Positions 5,064 through 6,723 of a DNA stretch of 6,723 nt are shown here, piece after piece. Origin of the DNA: Actinomycetota bacterium (GTDB lineage Bacteria > Actinomycetota > Acidimicrobiia > Acidimicrobiales > JAMCPL01); contig JAMCPC010000049.1 in the NCBI GenBank assembly GCA_023379725.1, positions 1-6,723 of the forward strand, written 5' to 3'. Numbering within the stretch: position 1 is the first letter of the stretch; every line of letters starts with the position of its first letter. A program made the translations under genes and the position numbers. The notes under the pieces are model-generated. The model was not told the origin of the DNA. It saw only the letters and a list, made by a program, of their open reading frames with translations, and did no database searches.

Positions 5064-6723
5064 AGCGATACGTTCTGATCTTGAAGCGAACGTGTAAAGA
5101 GTTCAACGTCTCTTTGAACATCAGCGATATCTCGGTTCCATGCCGCTGCCAGTATGTTGCTTATTGTAGCCGCGGCTTGCCTGGTTGCAGCGGTATCCAT
5201 GAACGACATTCTCATCCTACGTGCCAGTATATCCTCTACGGTACATGCCATCTCTCTTTGTACTGCCCAGATTACCTCTATAATCAGGTAGGGCATCTGG
5301 GGCACGATAGGCTCCAGAGATCCTGGATAGCTGTCAGCCAGATCTATAAGCGCCGGTGTGTTGGTGCCATACCTGTTGATCAGGTGGGTTGCTGTCTCAG
5401 GAGACAACCCTAATAGCGCTTGAGTAGTGTCTTGGCGCAGTTCTTGCAATGCCGACGGGTCTTCAGAGCCGATGATACGGATGTTCTTGGTATGTGATCG
5501 TTGCGTTACAGCATCGGTGCTATGCAGGTGGGATATTGCCCTGTCTACGGCATCTTTTGCCATTTTTCTGTAAGTAGTCAATTTACCTCCAGTAACCGTA
5601 ATTAGCCCACTCTCTGAGTCGACGACACTGTGATGTCTGGATAGATCGGCAGTGCGAGCCTGTTTGTTGTTGTGATGCTCTTTATTAAGCAGAGGACGTA
5701 CTCCTGCCCAAGTTGCTGTTATGTCTGTACTGTGTAGGGGTGTATCCAGATAGTGGTTTACTGCGTCCAGTAGATAGGTTATGTCGTCCGGTGTGCATTG
5801 GGGGTCATCAATAGAGCCATCCCAATCAGTATCGGTCGTTCCGACATAAGCGTAGGGAGCATCGTCCCACGGTATTATAAAGATATTTCGTCTATCGCTC
5901 TTTACCGGTAGTACACCTGCAGCCTTTAGTGGGAGCTTTGAAGTATCGAAGGAGATGTGTACTCCCTTTGCCGGGCGAACCGTATGTTGGTGGTGGTTGG
6001 AGTCCAGCGATTGTATAGCATCCACCCAGGCACCGGTAGCATTTATGATTACCTTGGCGCGTATCTCAAATTCTATCTGGCCATCTCCCTGCTCGCTGGT
6101 GAGGGTAGCTGAGGAGGTTTTCTTGGTGGTGGTGTCTGAGGTACTGGGCTCGGCAGGGGTATGTGAAGGGGCGTCGGCCCTGGTGGTGGTGTCTGAGGTA
6201 CTGGGCTCGGCAGGGGTAGTCGGAGGGGTACTGGCCCCGGCATGGATATGTGTAGCTGCAACAGGCGTAGGATCGGTGTCATAAGCATGATTAAAGATAC
6301 GTGATCGGGCTGTCACTGAAGTAATGTTCCCCGATGTATCATGGTTCATCCCTATGGCTTCGGTGTAGTTTGCAGCAATGGCTCCATAACGCAATACAGC
6401 AGTTTCCAGTACCTCCAAAGTGAGTCTAGCGTCATCAGCACTTGCATCGTAATATACGAATCCACTGCTGATACGGTCTGCGTTTAGCGATGGCAGGTAA
6501 TCGTGTACAGCATCAGATGAGAGGCGCGAGTGAAACTTTCCTATACGCACCCCTCCGGTGAGATCGTACATCCACAATGCGCTGGAGATGGCAGCAGTAG
6601 CTGACTTTGCCAAAGCGGCACGTTTTGAGGTGAAAACTGGAATTACAAACGGGAGTGGCTTTACAAGGTGCGGTGCATTGCGGAGAAGTCTTTGGCGTTC
6701 ATACAGTGCCTCGTATACCAATG
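5060..6723 (-). CDS. glpD: Aerobic glycerol-3-phosphate dehydrogenase, FAD-dependent (N-terminus outside window)
   Basis: 553 residues are visible; the N-terminal FAD-binding GxGxxG region lies beyond the right edge. The TTG at 6721-6719 is an internal Leu codon, not a start. Family motifs, counted from that TTG: ERQRLLRNAPHLVKPLPFVIP (8-28), YYDASADDARL (90-100), INATGAWVD (226-234), VRPAKGVHISFD (248-259), PWDDAPYAYVGTTDTDWDG (284-302), WAGVRPL (338-344, with the substrate-phosphate Arg of the family), RTADLSRHHSV (356-366) and GGKLTTYRKM (378-387). The C-terminal helical DAO_C domain runs about 410-545, with ILARRMRMSFMDT. The enzyme oxidises sn-glycerol-3-phosphate to DHAP, passing electrons through FAD to membrane quinone. 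Odd feature: residues about 147-214 are a Thr/Pro/Ser-rich insert with a tandem repeat, not found in the E. coli-type enzyme (501 residues in all). The gene is first in an operon with the AGPS-like gene (ATGA overlap); its promoter is outside the window. Paralogues such as GlpA are less likely because there is no BFD-like [2Fe-2S] tail. Confidence 0.92.
   Translation of the reverse strand, partial: LVYEALYERQRLLRNAPHLVKPLPFVIPVFTSKRAALAKSATAAISSALWMYDLTGGVRIGKFHSRLSSDAVHDYLPSLNADRISSGFVYYDASADDARLTLEVLETAVLRYGAIAANYTEAIGMNHDTSGNITSVTARSRIFNHAYDTDPTPVAATHIHAGASTPPTTPAEPSTSDTTTRADAPSHTPAEPSTSDTTTKKTSSATLTSEQGDGQIEFEIRAKVIINATGAWVDAIQSLDSNHHQHTVRPAKGVHISFDTSKLPLKAAGVLPVKSDRRNIFIIPWDDAPYAYVGTTDTDWDGSIDDPQCTPDDITYLLDAVNHYLDTPLHSTDITATWAGVRPLLNKEHHNNKQARTADLSRHHSVVDSESGLITVTGGKLTTYRKMAKDAVDRAISHLHSTDAVTQRSHTKNIRIIGSEDPSALQELRQDTTQALLGLSPETATHLINRYGTNTPALIDLADSYPGSLEPIVPQMPYLIIEVIWAVQREMACTVEDILARRMRMSFMDTAATRQAAATISNILAAAWNRDIADVQRDVELFTRSLQDQNVSL
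6080..6283 (-). other. Low-complexity Thr/Pro/Ser-rich insert in GlpD
   Basis: About 68 residues (147-214 of the visible protein), between the SVTARSRIFNHAY strand and the EFEIRAKVIINATG strand. In ordinary GlpD these two strands are joined by a short turn. The insert is rich in T, P, S, A and D, in frame, and leaves the flanking motifs intact. Boundaries are good to a few residues. A surface-exposed disordered loop is inferred. Confidence 0.75.
6124..6237 (-). repeat. Two 57-bp (19-codon) tandem repeats inside glpD
   Basis: Units are 6124-6180 and 6181-6237. The first 38 bases of each, 6124-6161 and 6181-6218, are identical; the last 19 are partly diverged. On the - strand they encode GASTPPT + TPAEPSTSDTTT and then RADAPSH + TPAEPSTSDTTT (residues 162-180 and 181-199). 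The perfect DNA core, including silent positions, suggests recent duplication. Confidence 0.92.

Noticed and set aside
6719..6721. TTG as the start codon of glpD
   Set aside because: It falls within the conserved ...ERQRLLRNAPHL region after the FAD-binding domain would have been encoded; the gene simply continues past the window edge.

Overview
The window is about half G+C. The closest family likeness of its proteins is to actinobacterial homologues, possibly from a deep branch such as Acidimicrobiia. This rests on two things: the style of the family-4 glycosyltransferase (AWRDLDDPEAGGSELH) and the style of the glycerol-3-phosphate dehydrogenase (RTADLSRHHSV, GGKLTTYRKM). The taxonomic reading is inference from motif memory, not from a search. 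No RNA gene, transposase, integrase, CRISPR array or replication origin was seen.

Left part, + strand (1-3459): a piece of a surface-glycan gene cluster. It holds the C-terminal end of a class I SAM-dependent methyltransferase (entering from the left edge), a 12-helix MOP/Wzx-type flippase overlapping it by 4 bases (ATGA), and, after a 74-base gap, a GT4 glycosyltransferase with its own Shine-Dalgarno. Together they look like steps in building, modifying and flipping a lipid-linked glycan.

Right part, - strand (6723-3546): a two-gene operon. A GlpD-type FAD-dependent glycerol-3-phosphate dehydrogenase (N-terminus beyond the right edge) overlaps by 4 bases (ATGA) an FAD-binding protein that closely resembles alkyl-DHAP synthase (AGPS). 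GlpD makes DHAP and AGPS acts on acyl-DHAP, so the pair suggests glycerolipid or ether-lipid metabolism. M. tuberculosis has a similar neighbourhood (glpD1 near Rv2251).

The two gene sets converge on a 101-bp block (3456-3556). It holds two direct copies of a 35-bp element with an imperfect palindrome inside. The stop codon of each convergent gene lies inside one of the copies.

The most unusual feature is that two unrelated conserved proteins each carry an in-frame, low-complexity insert built from tandem repeats. The flippase has about 120 residues between TM6 and TM7 with a 48-bp, 16-residue repeat. GlpD has about 68 residues before its INATGAWVD motif with a 57-bp, 19-residue repeat whose 38-bp core is perfect. 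Both keep the frame and leave the family motifs intact.
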